From assembly GCA_947172415.1 (NCBI GenBank), contig OX359197.1, forward strand, positions 1,488,001 to 1,552,000: a DNA stretch of 64,000 nt, read 5' to 3'. A program made the position numbers and the translations under genes. The notes beneath the pieces were generated by a model. That model had not been told where the DNA came from. It was given only the letters and a program-made list of their open reading frames with translations, and searched no databases. This document shows, one piece after another, positions 35,501-47,800 of this stretch. Each line of letters begins with the position of its first letter. The first letter of the stretch is position 1. Source of the stretch: Chondrosia reniformis. Lineage: Eukaryota; Porifera; Demospongiae; Chondrillida; Chondrillidae.

Positions 35501-38500
35501 GAAGATTCCCATGCGTAGATGTCTACTCATTAACATCCTACTATCACGTATGTACGTACTTCACAGGTGATTAAAAATAGAAACCGTTGGACCATGTCAT
35601 TGTTTATAGAATAGATACATAGAGAAAATAAAGGATCAAAGAATGGTCCATAGCCATATATACGTAGGTATCTGTGTATATGCATTCAGAATGTAATAAA
35701 ATAATAAAAAATATATTTCTGGAAATATCTTATCATCATCATGGAACTCTGGATATTACCCCTGGAAATATCTTGTTTATATGTCATACAGAATATTTGA
35801 AACTATTAAGTGGTGCTGTTAGTCAGTGTGTAAAGTTGAATACTCACAAACTGTTGTTCAATAACCAAGGAGTCACAGAAATTATGCAAGGAAAAAGAAA
35901 AGTAAACTGATAAATTATATATTCACAAACATGTATATACAAATAGCTACATTTTAAACAGAAGATTCCCATGCGTAGATGTCTACTCATTAACATCCTA
36001 CTATTACGTATGTACGTACTTCACAGGTGATTAAAAATAGAAACCGTTGGACCATGTCATTGTTTATAGAATAGATACATAGAGAAAATAAAGGATCAAA
36101 GAATGGTCCATAGCCATATATACGTAGGTATCTGTGTATATGCATTCAGAATGTAATAAAATAATAAAAAATATATTTCTGGAAATATCTTATCATCATC
36201 ATGGAACTCTGGATATTACCCCTGGAAATATCTTGTTTATATGTCATACAGAATATTAAAAACTATTAAGTAGTGCTGTTAGTCAGTGTGTAAAGTTGAA
36301 TACTCACAAACTGTTGTTCAATAACCAAGGAGTCACAGAAATTATGCAAGGAAAAAGAAAAGTAAACTGATAAATGATATATTCACAAACATGTATATAA
36401 AAAAAGATACATTTTAAACAGAAGATTCCAATGCGTAGATGTCTACTCATTAACATCCTACAGCAGAACTATTATGTAGTTCACTGGTGACTAAAAATAG
36501 AAACCTTTGGACGTGTCATTGTTTATAGAATAGATACATAGAGAAAATAAAGGTCATCAAAGAATGGTCCATAACCATATATACGTAGGTATCTATGTAT
36601 ATGCATTCAGAATGTAATAAAATAATAAAAAATATATTTCTGGAAATATCTTATCATCATCATGGAACTCTGGATATTACCCCTGGAAATATCTTGTTTA
36701 TATGTCATACAGAATATTTGAAACTATTAAGTGGTGCTGTTAGTCAGTGTGTAAAGTTGAATACTCACTTGCTGTTGTTAAATAACCAAGGAGTCACAGA
36801 AATTATGCAAGGAAAAAGAGAAGTAAACTGATAAATTATATATTCACAAACATGTATATACAAATAGCTACATTTTAAACAGAAGATTCCCATGCGTAGA
36901 TGTCTACTCATTAACATCCTACTATTACGTATGTACGTACTTCACCGGTGATTAAAAATAGAAACCGTTGGACCATGTCATTGTTTATAGAATAGATACA
37001 TAGAGAAAATAAAGGATCAAAGAATGGTCCATAGCCATATATACGTAGGTATCTGTGTATATGCATTCAGAATGTAATAAAATAATAAAAAATATATTTC
37101 TGGAAATATCTTATCATCATCATGGAACTCTGGATATTAGCCCTGGAAATATCTTGTTTATATGTCATACAGAATATTTGAAACTATTAAGTGGTGCTGT
37201 TAGTCAGTATGTAAATTGAATACTCACTTGCTGTTGTTAAATAACCAAGGAGTCACAGAAATTATGCAAGGAAAAAGAGAAGTAAACTGATAAATGATAT
37301 ATTCACAAACATGTATATACAAATAGCTACATTTTAAACAGAAGATTCCCATGCGTAGATGTCTACTCATTAACATCCTACTATTACGTATGTACGTACT
37401 TCACAGGTGATTAAAAATAGAAACCGTTGGACCATGTCATTGTTTATAGAATAGATACATAGAGAAAATAAAGGATCAAAGAATGGTCCATAGCCATATA
37501 TACGTAGGTATCTGTGTATATGTATTCAGAATGTAATAAAATAATATATTTCTGGAAAATCTTATCATCATGATGGAACTCTGGATATTACCCCTGGAAA
37601 TATCTTGTTTATATGTCATACAGAATATTTGAAACTATAAAGTGGTGCTGTTAGTCAGTTTGTAAAGTTGAATACTCACGAACTGTTGTTCAATAACCAA
37701 GGAGTCACAGAAATTATGCAAGGAAAAAGAAAAGTAAACTGATAAATTATATATTCACAAACATGTATATACAAATAGCTACATTTTAAACAGAAGATTC
37801 CCATGCATAGATGTCTACTCATTAACATCCTACAGAAGAACTATTATGTAGTTCACTGGTGACTAAAAATAGAAACCTTTGGACCGTGTCATTGTTTATA
37901 GAATAGATACATAGAGAAAATAAAGGTCATCAAAGAATGGTCCATAGCCATATATACGTAGGTATCTATGTATATGCATTCAGAATGTAATTCAATAATA
38001 AAAAATATATTTCTGGCAATATCTTATCATCATCATGGAACTCTGGATATTACCCCTGGAAATATCTTGTTTATATGTCATACAGAATATTTGAAACTAT
38101 TAAGTGGTGCTGTTAGTCAGTGTGTAAAGTTGAATACTCACGAACTGTTGTTCAATAACCAAGGAGTCACAGAAATTATGCAAGGAAAAAGAAAAGTAAA
38201 CTGATAAATTATATATTCACAAACATGTATATACAAATAGCTACATTTTAAACAGAAGATTCCCATGCGTAGATGTCTACTCATTAACATCCTACTATTA
38301 CGTATGTACGTACTTCACAGGTGATTAAAAATAGAAACCGTTGGACCATGTCATTGTTTATAGAATAGATACATAGAGAAAATAAAGGTCATCAAACAAT
38401 GGTCCATAGCCATATATACGTAGGTATCTATGTATATGTTTTCAGAATGTAATAAAATAATATATTTCTGGAAAATCTTATCATCATCATGGAACTCTGG

Positions 38501-41055
38501 ATATTACCCCTGGAAATATCTTGTTTATATGTCATACAGAATATTTGAAACTATAAAGTGGTGCTGTTAGTCAGTTTGTAAAGTTGAATACTCACGAACT
38601 GTTGTTCAATAACCAAGGAGTCACAGAAATTATGCAAGGAAAAAGAAAAGTAAACTGATAAATTATATATTCACAAACATGTATATACAAATAGCTACAT
38701 TTTAAACAGAAGATTCCCATGCGTAGATGTCTACTCATTAACATCCTACAGAAGAACTATTATGTAGTTCACTGGTGACTAAAAATAGAAACCTTTGGAC
38801 CGTGTCATTGTTTATAGAATAGATACATAGAGAAAATAAAGGTGGTCCATAGGCATATATACGTAGGTATCTGTGTATATGCATTCAGAATGTAATAAAA
38901 TAATAAAAAATATATTTCTGGAAATATCTTATCATCATCATGGAACTCTGGATATTACCCCTGGAAATATCTTGTTTATATGTCATACAGAATATTTGAA
39001 ACTATTAAGTGGTGCTGTTAGTCAGTGTGTAAAGTTGAATACTCACGTGCTGTTGTTCAATAACCAAGGAGTCACAGAAATGGAAAAAGAAAAGTAAACT
39101 GATAAATTATATATTCACAAACATGTATATACAAATAGCTACATTTTAAACAGAAGATTCCCATGCGTAGATGTCTACTCATTAACATCCTACTATTACG
39201 TATGTACGTACTTCACAGGTGATTAAAAATAGAAACCGTTGGACCATGTCATTGTTTATAGAATAGATACATAGAGAAAATAAAGGATCAAAGAATGGTC
39301 CATAGCCATATATACGTAGGTATCTGTGTATATGCATTCAGAATGTAATAAAATAATAAATAATATATTTCTGGAAATATCTTATCATCATCATGGAACT
39401 CTGGATATTAGCCCTGGAAATATCTTGTTTATATGTCATACAGAATATTTGAAACTATTAAGTGGTGCTGTTAGTCAGTATGTAAAGTTGAATACTCACT
39501 TGCTGTTGTTCAATAACCAAGGAGTCACAGAAATTATGCAAGGAAAAAGAAAAGTAAACTGATAAATTTCACAAACATGTATATACAAATAGCTACATTT
39601 TAAACAAAACATTCTCATAGATGTCTACTCATTAATATCCTACAGTAGAACTATTATGTACTTCAGAGGTGACTAAAAAATATATATATACTAGAGAACA
39701 ATAAAAACTTTCTACAAAATAGTAGAAGATATAGGGATGGCACAAAAAGCACAGAAACAAGATAGGGATGTTAAACAGTGAAGAATTATTTATGCATGAA
39801 TCATACAACACCCTTGCTTGTAGGATTCATGCATAAATAATTCTTGCCCATGCTCAATTAATCAAAATGGGATGTATTGACAAATTAAAACCACTTTGTA
39901 CCATATTACATTCTTTCCATCAACTAAATAGACATCCTGTTTATCAGGTAACTTTTCTGAATTTAATTATTTAATTTCATCAAGCCATGCAGAGAGGAAA
40001 TGCAGCTGCAGTACTGGGTACCAAGTGACCTTGACCCTTTATTTCATCAATATCTCCAGTTTAACCGGGAACTTCTACTAAATGGTCATGATTAACCAGC
40101 TTTCACTGTATTGAACAACAAATATTTTAACGGATATATACAGTACTTTTGGGTCGGATGTCCAGACTGGACATTGCAATCGATTACCGCATGCATGGTG
40201 ACGTCATTCTAGTGGGAAAGTTTGTTCAAATGGTAGTCACAAATTACAGATTGCAATGTCTAGTTTGGACAACCGACCCAAAAAGTACTGTACACAAACC
40301 ATATAGACAATTTTAAACTATAAGAAGTGCCACTGTGGTATTGTTAGTCAATGGATACTCATTTCCTGTTGCAAATTTCCAATTAGTAGTGATGTGGCTA
40401 ATATGAAGTCATAGCATAATCGGTAGAAGTTGAATGAGCATGCGGAAATAATCGGCCAAAATACAGGAAATTATGTGCAAAGCTTCGACACTGCCCAATT
40501 TACCAAAAACAATTACTCTCAGTGTCAGGCTGGCAGTGCGTGCAAAGCTATGAACGTGATTGGAGCTTCAGACGTATACACATGACATATATCCATACTA
40601 CCTAACCAATAGATGAATCATTGACCTAGCCTTCAAAGTCTGGACTATTTGATGGAATGCGGGGTAACTTGGAACAGACCTTTTTTAACTAGACCTAATT
40701 GAACCCAGAGGTATAGGTAGCATATTTCAGAAAGAACACGTACATTTGCTTGCCTGTTGCATCAACAGTGCTCGTCTTGTTGTTAGAAGGTAAGGGTTCC
40801 AAGTTACCCTCTCGTTCCAGATTATATTATACCACTTTAATCGTGATACTAATTGTAGCCCACTCAAGATCCCGTAAGTCGGTGCTTTAAAACGTTATAT
40901 CAAATTGGTTAAATTTCTGCTAATAGTGAAATTATATCTTTTACCTACTATCACATAAAATAAAAATAAACAGTGTTTAGGATGTAATTACCTTTAGACG
41001 GGCGATTCCCTATTGATTTGTCCTCCGGTTCTTCTTCGCTACTATCTCCTTCCAT
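23551..41055 (-). CDS. Roc-COR-CARD (ROCO family) protein, seven exons
   Basis: Minus-strand exons: 41055-40992 (ATG), 28647-28616, 27294-27109, 26664-24742, 24676-24628, 24210-24139, 23885-23551 (TAA). Phases agree and the sum is exactly 887 codons. The Roc GTPase has the P-loop GPSGVGKST (about residues 52-60), switch II DTGGQ (about 197-201) and GTHKD in the guanine-specificity position (about 291-295). A long COR-like region follows (to about 560), then a beta-rich part. The last exon holds a helical segment (NADVQSIASYL ... ELAELIDRFL) that fits a CARD/death-fold domain (about 790-870). ROCO proteins are GTP-regulated scaffolds; a CARD suggests assembly of immune or cell-death complexes (inference). 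Kinase and LRR domains are absent. Exon 1 (acidic, MEGDSSEEEPEDK) is joined across a 12.3 kb repeat-filled intron on phase evidence only. It is divergent from the DHFR gene, with 850 bp between start codons. Confidence 0.82.
27295..28239. other. Roc gene intron with repeat fragments
   Basis: Holds AACTCTGGATATTACCCCTG near 27438, shared with the satellite unit, and a segment near 27430-27520 that recurs inverted near 47190-47290. A hairpin TAGCCACTCAAAAAG / CTTTTGAGTGGCTA lies at about 27541-27637. The sequence around 27382-27430 is repeated near 27737-27790 (AAGATCTAAAG, GATCTTAAAGCAT-type). No exon seen. Confidence 0.5.
28240..28442 (+). repeat. Foldback carrying a hammerhead-like motif
   Basis: Arms ATGAATTGGTTACAATTTTT (from 28240) and its inverse AAATTGTAACCAATTCAT (to 28442) enclose the ribozyme-like motif at 28379-28416, close to the right arm. 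Located in a Roc gene intron. Confidence 0.75.
28379..28416 (+). ncRNA. Hammerhead-ribozyme-like motif
   Basis: ATTG, CTGAAGA, A, GACC-TACG-GGTC, GAAACATC, CTAAT. Core and stem II are intact. Stem III (ACAT) and stem I pairing are weaker than at 6673-6708. Confidence 0.5.
28690..28998. repeat. Diverged outlying satellite unit
   Basis: Matches the second half of the 455-bp satellite unit (GTTGTTCAATAACCAAGGAG, CACAAACATGTATATACAAA, TTTATAGAATAGATACATAG). It is cut off at 28998 by the Tc1-ended element, and the array resumes at 31877, so the element was inserted in the array. Confidence 0.85.
29321..30034 (-). CDS. Uncharacterised 237-residue protein inside a Tc1-ended element
   Basis: Starts MEKILVRWSDGKSKGTTSLV, a basic N-terminal block of about 55 residues that could be a small beta-barrel (SH3-like) module with KVVVSWGKSKKNFNAEVIDV. 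Then comes a Pro/Ala/Glu linker, a likely coiled coil (about 100-135, LQKLDYLSDKLDILTDTV) and a Pro/Met-rich part. The tail after SSALQACRSRRN is Ile/Thr low-complexity from an ATT/AATA repeat, so the real end may differ (splicing or truncation). I do not recognise the family; similar layouts occur ahead of BEN domains in animals, but no BEN domain is present. The three 176-bp repeats lie just upstream and carry CCAAT boxes. It may be cargo or an accessory gene of the element. Confidence 0.5.
   Translation of the reverse strand: MEKILVRWSDGKSKGTTSLVRKSAIKKGTIVVGEKVVVSWGKSKKNFNAEVIDVNGAQAPASPATTRNEPEEQFTFELAAPAPSTSTDSHAPEGQQDDRFYTILQKLDYLSDKLDILTDTVSGVEARLVCRLQTLEEKVYTLQPPVSEYPLLQEMPMRAPPMEMATPVPPYFWQEIPPTQLESPHDMPLQDITSRMNEVGDICIPPEDISSALQACRSRRNLAIITIINITIIIINR
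30126..30660. repeat. Three 176-bp tandem repeats with inverted CCAAT boxes
   Basis: Units start at GTGCACACTCGAGGTGCGAG (about 30128, 30304, 30480), with a partial fourth at 30643. Each contains CCAATCAGATATAATAT and the inverse ATGTTATCTGATTGG, so each unit can form a hairpin and offers two facing CCAAT (NF-Y type) boxes. They lie 95-620 bp upstream of the minus-strand frame starting at 30034, so may serve as its promoter. Confidence 0.9.
30784..31269. mobile_element. TTAA-flanked piggyBac-type MITE
   Basis: Flanked by TTAA at both sides (30780-30783, 31270-31273), starting CCCTTTCCGCGCC and ending ATTAAAGGG. 486 bp, no transposase. It sits exactly in the Leu-Asn codons of the transposase motif SPDLNPIE. 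Confidence 0.85.
30958..30978. repeat. Short telomere-type repeat (CCCTAA)n
   Basis: CTAACCCTAACCCTAACCCT at the tip of an inverted repeat (GAAGAGAACGGACCAGGC at about 30939 against GCCTGGTCAGTTCTCTTC at 30995), inside the piggyBac-type MITE. Confidence 0.9.
31877..39650. repeat. Satellite array, about 16 units of 440-460 bp
   Basis: Unit starts (GTAGGTATCTRTGTATATGC) lie near 31877, 32338, 33413, 33873, 34317, 34769, 35213, 35666, 36124, 36587, 37047, 37505, 37960, 38411, 38865 and 39318. Units differ by small sets of shared variants: a 7-bp deletion in GAAATTATGCAAGG, or CTATTACGTATGTACG in place of CAGCAGAACTATTATG. These are shuffled among units as unequal exchange would do. A 74-78 codon plus-strand frame recurs in at least ten units, but I see no gene structure. 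The array lies in the first intron of the Roc gene. Confidence 0.95.
32667..33286. mobile_element. TTAA-flanked piggyBac-type MITE inside a satellite unit
   Basis: Starts CCCTTTATGCGCGAG, ends CTCGCGCATAAAGGG, flanked by TTAA on both sides. Subterminal copies of GCATATTTGCGTCAA. 620 bp without transposase. Only one of the 16 units carries it, so insertion followed array expansion or was not spread by it. Confidence 0.92.
39781..39845. repeat. Short hairpin beyond the satellite
   Basis: AAGAATTATTTATGCATGAAT and its inverse ending at 39845, a stem of about 21 bp with a 22-bp loop. Confidence 0.85.
40141..40290. mobile_element. 150-bp Tc1/mariner-type MITE
   Basis: Starts CAGTACTTTTGGGTCGGATG and ends with the inverse CAACCGACCCAAAAAGTACTG, TA at both sides; the TIR similarity extends about 45 bp inward. 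Confidence 0.88.
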
Positions 41056-41403
41056 GTTTGAAAAGGAATACGGCCTAAGACGACAATATACGGTGCTCTG
41101 CTGTCACGCCCCATGCAAAGCGCACGCACACAATTAGGGGCGGTGCATATATTACATAGATTATGTAAATTAGGTCTATCTGTCTTATCTTATTTTGCGT
41201 AAATAAACAAAACTTGTCCGGTCCTATCAACTGCTATGTGCACATGCTCACCAGCACTAGGGCCAAACTGCCCTATGAGGCACGAAGCAACAACAAACAT
41301 ATGTCCTAGTGATACAATACTACAATAACCATATATACTTAATTCAATAGTCAGACAGTTCGGCAACAACAACTGAATATTAAAACCAGAACACTTTACA
41401 ATA

Positions 41404-41612
41404 TACAGTGGCGCTCAAAAGAAACTTTCGTAACATTGCATTTCGAAAATCGACCTGGAAATCGTACAAAATAACGGCAGAAATGCACCTTTTGATTTAA
41501 TTACAGAGTCTATTCTTTTGGGTATCGAATTTAATAACTTCACTAAATTATCTATATATTATTATTATTAATTTGCCACATATACAGTGGAACTTTGACT
41601 ATCCGAGCTACG
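41404..41612. mobile_element. Two solitary transposon ends between the Roc and DHFR genes
   Basis: At 41404 TACAGTGGCGCTCAAAAGAA, a typical Tc1 terminus, also related to the end at 29000. At 41583 TACAGTGGAACTTTGACTAT followed by CCGAGC, a typical pogo/Tigger terminus. I find no matching opposite end for either, so they look like remnants. The divergent promoters must be near them. Confidence 0.6.
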
Positions 41613-41905
41613 TATATAGTTGGGCAGTTAGTAGAACCAAGTTCCAGGTAGGGGTATAACGAACGAAAAGACAAACCACTTTCCAAACTTCGTATGACCT
41701 ATGCTGACAAATCCTTGTATCAGAAGTCGATGCTATGTAATATGATAGACCATGCGGGGAGAACATCGATAGCTTTAATATCTATCGGTATAATAAATTT
41801 ATTAACGCGGCCAAGGCAGTACCGTCAAGAAATTGCATTAATTCTTGCGCTAATTCCAGTTCCAGTTCTGAATTCAATGTTGGTGTATTAGAATTTGGCG
41901 GTAAA

Positions 41906-44373
<2,468 letters not shown>

Positions 44374-44667
44374 CTAACATACACTTCATAAAGAACACAG
44401 TCATTATTCATCTGTACTATTTTTCAATTACTACATATCACTCTTTCTCTCAATTTGGTAGTTTATGATTGAAATGAAATGTCTAATATCACTCTGTAAA
44501 GTGGCTTTTTATATAATTTGTGAAAGATTTGAAAAGCACTTAAACATCCCCACATCCCCAGCACATTTACTACTAACTGTTAAATCACGCAGACATGCAG
44601 GTTCGGTTGTCTCCTATGTTATAGAAGACTAGTCGATTGAGAGTTGTATTCCTGGGGGAAAAAGAAG

Positions 44668-44673
44668 AAAAAA
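44668..44673 (-). terminator. RNA polymerase III terminator of tRNA-Asp
   Basis: On the minus strand a run of T follows directly after the tRNA 3' end, with a second T-run a few bases on. Confidence 0.75.
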
Positions 44674-44674
44674 G

Positions 44675-44746
44675 CTCCGTGGCGGGGAATCGAACCCCGG
44701 TCACCCGCGTGACAGGCGGGTATACTCACCACTATACTACCACGGA
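44675..44746 (-). tRNA. tRNA-Asp (GTC)
   Basis: 72 nt. Acceptor TCCGTGG/CCACGGA with discriminator G, A box TAGTATAGTGGTGAGTA, anticodon loop CTGTCAC within stem CCCGC/GCGGG, B box GGGTTCGATTCCC. All arms pair. The sequence is very close to animal tRNA-Asp genes. CCA is not encoded and there is no intron. Its 5' side faces the HACL1 start, 55 bp away. Confidence 0.97.
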
Positions 44747-44776
44747 CCGCCGCGATCAAATTTGTTCCAGTCTGAC

Positions 44777-44785
44777 TATATAAAG
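44777..44785 (+). promoter_or_regulatory. TATA box of the HACL1 gene
   Basis: TATATAAAG 17-25 bp before the start codon at 44802. A normal TATA-to-start distance would put transcription at or within a few bases of the ATG, implying an almost absent 5' leader. Confidence 0.5.
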
Positions 44786-44801
44786 GGACAAACTCACGAG
44801 C

Positions 44802-47800
44802 ATGGACGGCGGTCAGGCGATAGCCAAGTCGTTAAAAGGACAGGGTATAGAATACGTGTTTGGAATCGTTGGGATTCCGGTTATAGAACTTGCTATTGCG
44901 TGTCAGAATGAAGGAATCAGATACATAGGAATGAGGAACGAGCAAGCGGTAAGTTACGCTGCACTCTTTATTTGGAATTCCTTGTTGCTCATGATCAACG
45001 AAGCCTAAATTAAATATCGTGTTTAATCATCTACACTTTATCTTTGTGGAATGCTACTTGTATAGTAAGCAGTATCTAAAAGTTGCACATCTATCACTGT
45101 AGTATCAGTTGTCCATGCGAATATTGTGATATCCTTAACATTTAACGTTGTGAATGAATGTCATTGTGGCTTGATTTCGCTTTGTGCAGGCAAGCTACGC
45201 TGCTTCAGTGATTGGCTATCTAACGGGAAGGTGAGAATGACTACAGTTGAGTTATCAAGTCACCTAACTCATTTATAAACCTATCAATAGTATAATGCTT
45301 GACTAAGACAGTTGTAGCTACAAACATAGTACCTACTTGTGTGAAAAGTACTAAGATGTGGACATGCTGGCTTTGTAGTAGGTAGTCATTTATTCAAATA
45401 TTAGCAGCAACGTAAAATTGATTACAATAGCAAAGCATTTCTGGAGTTAATCTGCTGACAAAGGCTTCCGAGCCAGAATGTTCCATTTCAATTTTATGCT
45501 GTTTATTAATGCATAGTTTGCCTAATACAGTGTCATCAATTAGCATAGATGACTTCAAGTTGTTATATTCCTACAGACCTGGAGTATGTCTGAGTGTCCC
45601 GGGACCAGGCCTTATACACTCCTTAGCTGGGATGGCCAATGCACAACAGAACTGCTGGTGAGGATGATTCTGTGCCATGCTATATCTACCATGAGACGCC
45701 CTAACTTGATGTACCACTAAACTGACTATATCTATTGGACCATATCAGGCTGGATCAAGATATCTTGGAAAGAAGACTCCACTGCTATTATGCATACTTG
45801 CACTTATAGATTTTGATAGCAATAAATATGGCCAATCTGTGGAAAAGCTTATAGAATTAATAAATTTCTCTACTTATTACACCATTTGAGAAAATTTGTC
45901 TTGCTGTATATGCATAATACTTTAACATGCATGTATATATTTCATGTTAATATACATTAATCTTATCTCACTATTGTAAGTACATTTGTTTACTAAAGCA
46001 TAAATATAAAATTGCACGGCCTCAGCTTGTATTTTATTTTCCTCTGGGCTATAACCATTAATTACTTATAGCTTATTATTATTATACATTATTCATGCTA
46101 CATATGCTCTAATGTCACTATATTGTTTTATTCAAGGCCACTCCTGATGTTGAGCGGCTCTTATGATCCTGATCAATCCGGTCTTGGAGCATTTCAAGAG
46201 TTTCCTCAGGTTAGTAACCTACATATCACTGACATTTGTAGCATTTTATTACTCGTGTCGTTACAGTACTTGACTTGTGAACACAACGGGAAAGACTACA
46301 TTTTTATAGTGTTTGAACGTATACGTACTGTCCGTATGTATGTATGTACGTGTTCAAACTACCTTATCTATGATCTGTCTTATTGATGTACATTCAGAAG
46401 TCTTCACTTGCCTTTATAAGGCTGACATCATTTTAGGTTATAACCACACAATTACTAAATTCAGACTCATACGTACTCAGAGTTTAGTATTTGTGAGCAA
46501 AGACTTCTGAATGTACGTACATACATGAGGTAGATCTTACACTCCTAGTGCCCCATAATGGATCTGCATCACTATTTCCAAGATCACCTATGACTGTGAA
46601 TATGACGCACACACACAAGATACATATAACCTGTATCTCCAATAATATTGTATACGTACATTTGATGATGTATACATGTACTGTATAGTAGGAGTCCTCT
46701 CCAATTGAACTATTTATTACATATTACATCACTTGATTTTATTGCACCAAATGAATGATGCAAAATTACTTGTGAAAATGATTGTGTTTTACTAATATTT
46801 AAATTAAATTCTCTCTTCCAGCTCTGATTATTATTACTTTGTTATGTTATGTTTGTAGGTGGAGGCAGTGAGGTTGTATTCAAAGTACTCAGCACGTCTG
46901 GAGACACCAGAATCTATTCCTTTCCACATTGAAAAGGTAATTGTACTAACACTAAAGGCATTTTGAGTAAAGAGAGATGAAACCAATCTTGTAGCTCTAC
47001 TCAGGTGCATGTCCGTGTAAGGCAAATGTTAATATAAATTAGAAAAACATCATTTTTCTATGTCAATGGCTAGAATAAGCTCACAAGATATTTAACAATT
47101 AATACTGTATTGATGTGCAGCTTCTTCAGATCGTACATATACTTATACATCATGTACGAAACAGCTATCTATGGCTCAACCATCTTTATAAGAGGCTAAG
47201 GGCAGAGACTCTGGTTCCCATTAGGTGAACTTTGGTTCCACCCATTAGCTCATTGAGCTCCTCGGAGGAATGAGTGGGTGGGGTAAATCCAGAGAGACAA
47301 ATGTGGTCTCGTATGCATTATTTAAGTATGTGCGTGTCACTGGCTGTATCTCTTGGTTTGTTAGGCTGTACGTACTAGTATGTTTGGTCGACCTGGGGCT
47401 TGCTACATTGATATTCCTGGCTATCTTATTAATGCTACCTTTGAAGAAGACAAGTTTAAGTGAGTGTGACAATCTTGTGTAGCTTGAGATTGATTGGTCA
47501 TGGGGCAATACACCTTATATAGGTTCTATTAATGTAGACATATGCATGTACATACGTATATTGTATTAATAATTGCATTATAACTACAATAAAAATGCAC
47601 AATATAATATACGTAAGTGACAACAAACACTGCCCACTGAACAGATTACTGACCAATTTAATGACTGATTTACTGTATGTGTGTTTATACGTATATACGT
47701 ACGTATGTTGCAAGTATGTACTGTTACTGGCCTCCCTGGAAAGTAGTCCCCTGGACTAAGTGGGGTTCCAGTCTAATAATTCAATTCAATTCAATTCAAT

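Noticed and set aside
32347..39562. Repeated plus-strand frames of 74-78 codons as a gene family
   Set aside because: They recur only because satellite units are nearly identical; a 7-bp deletion changes the tail and nothing suggests promoter or splice structure.
31877..39650. CRISPR-like array
   Set aside because: Units are 440-460 bp without unique spacers; eukaryotic satellite.
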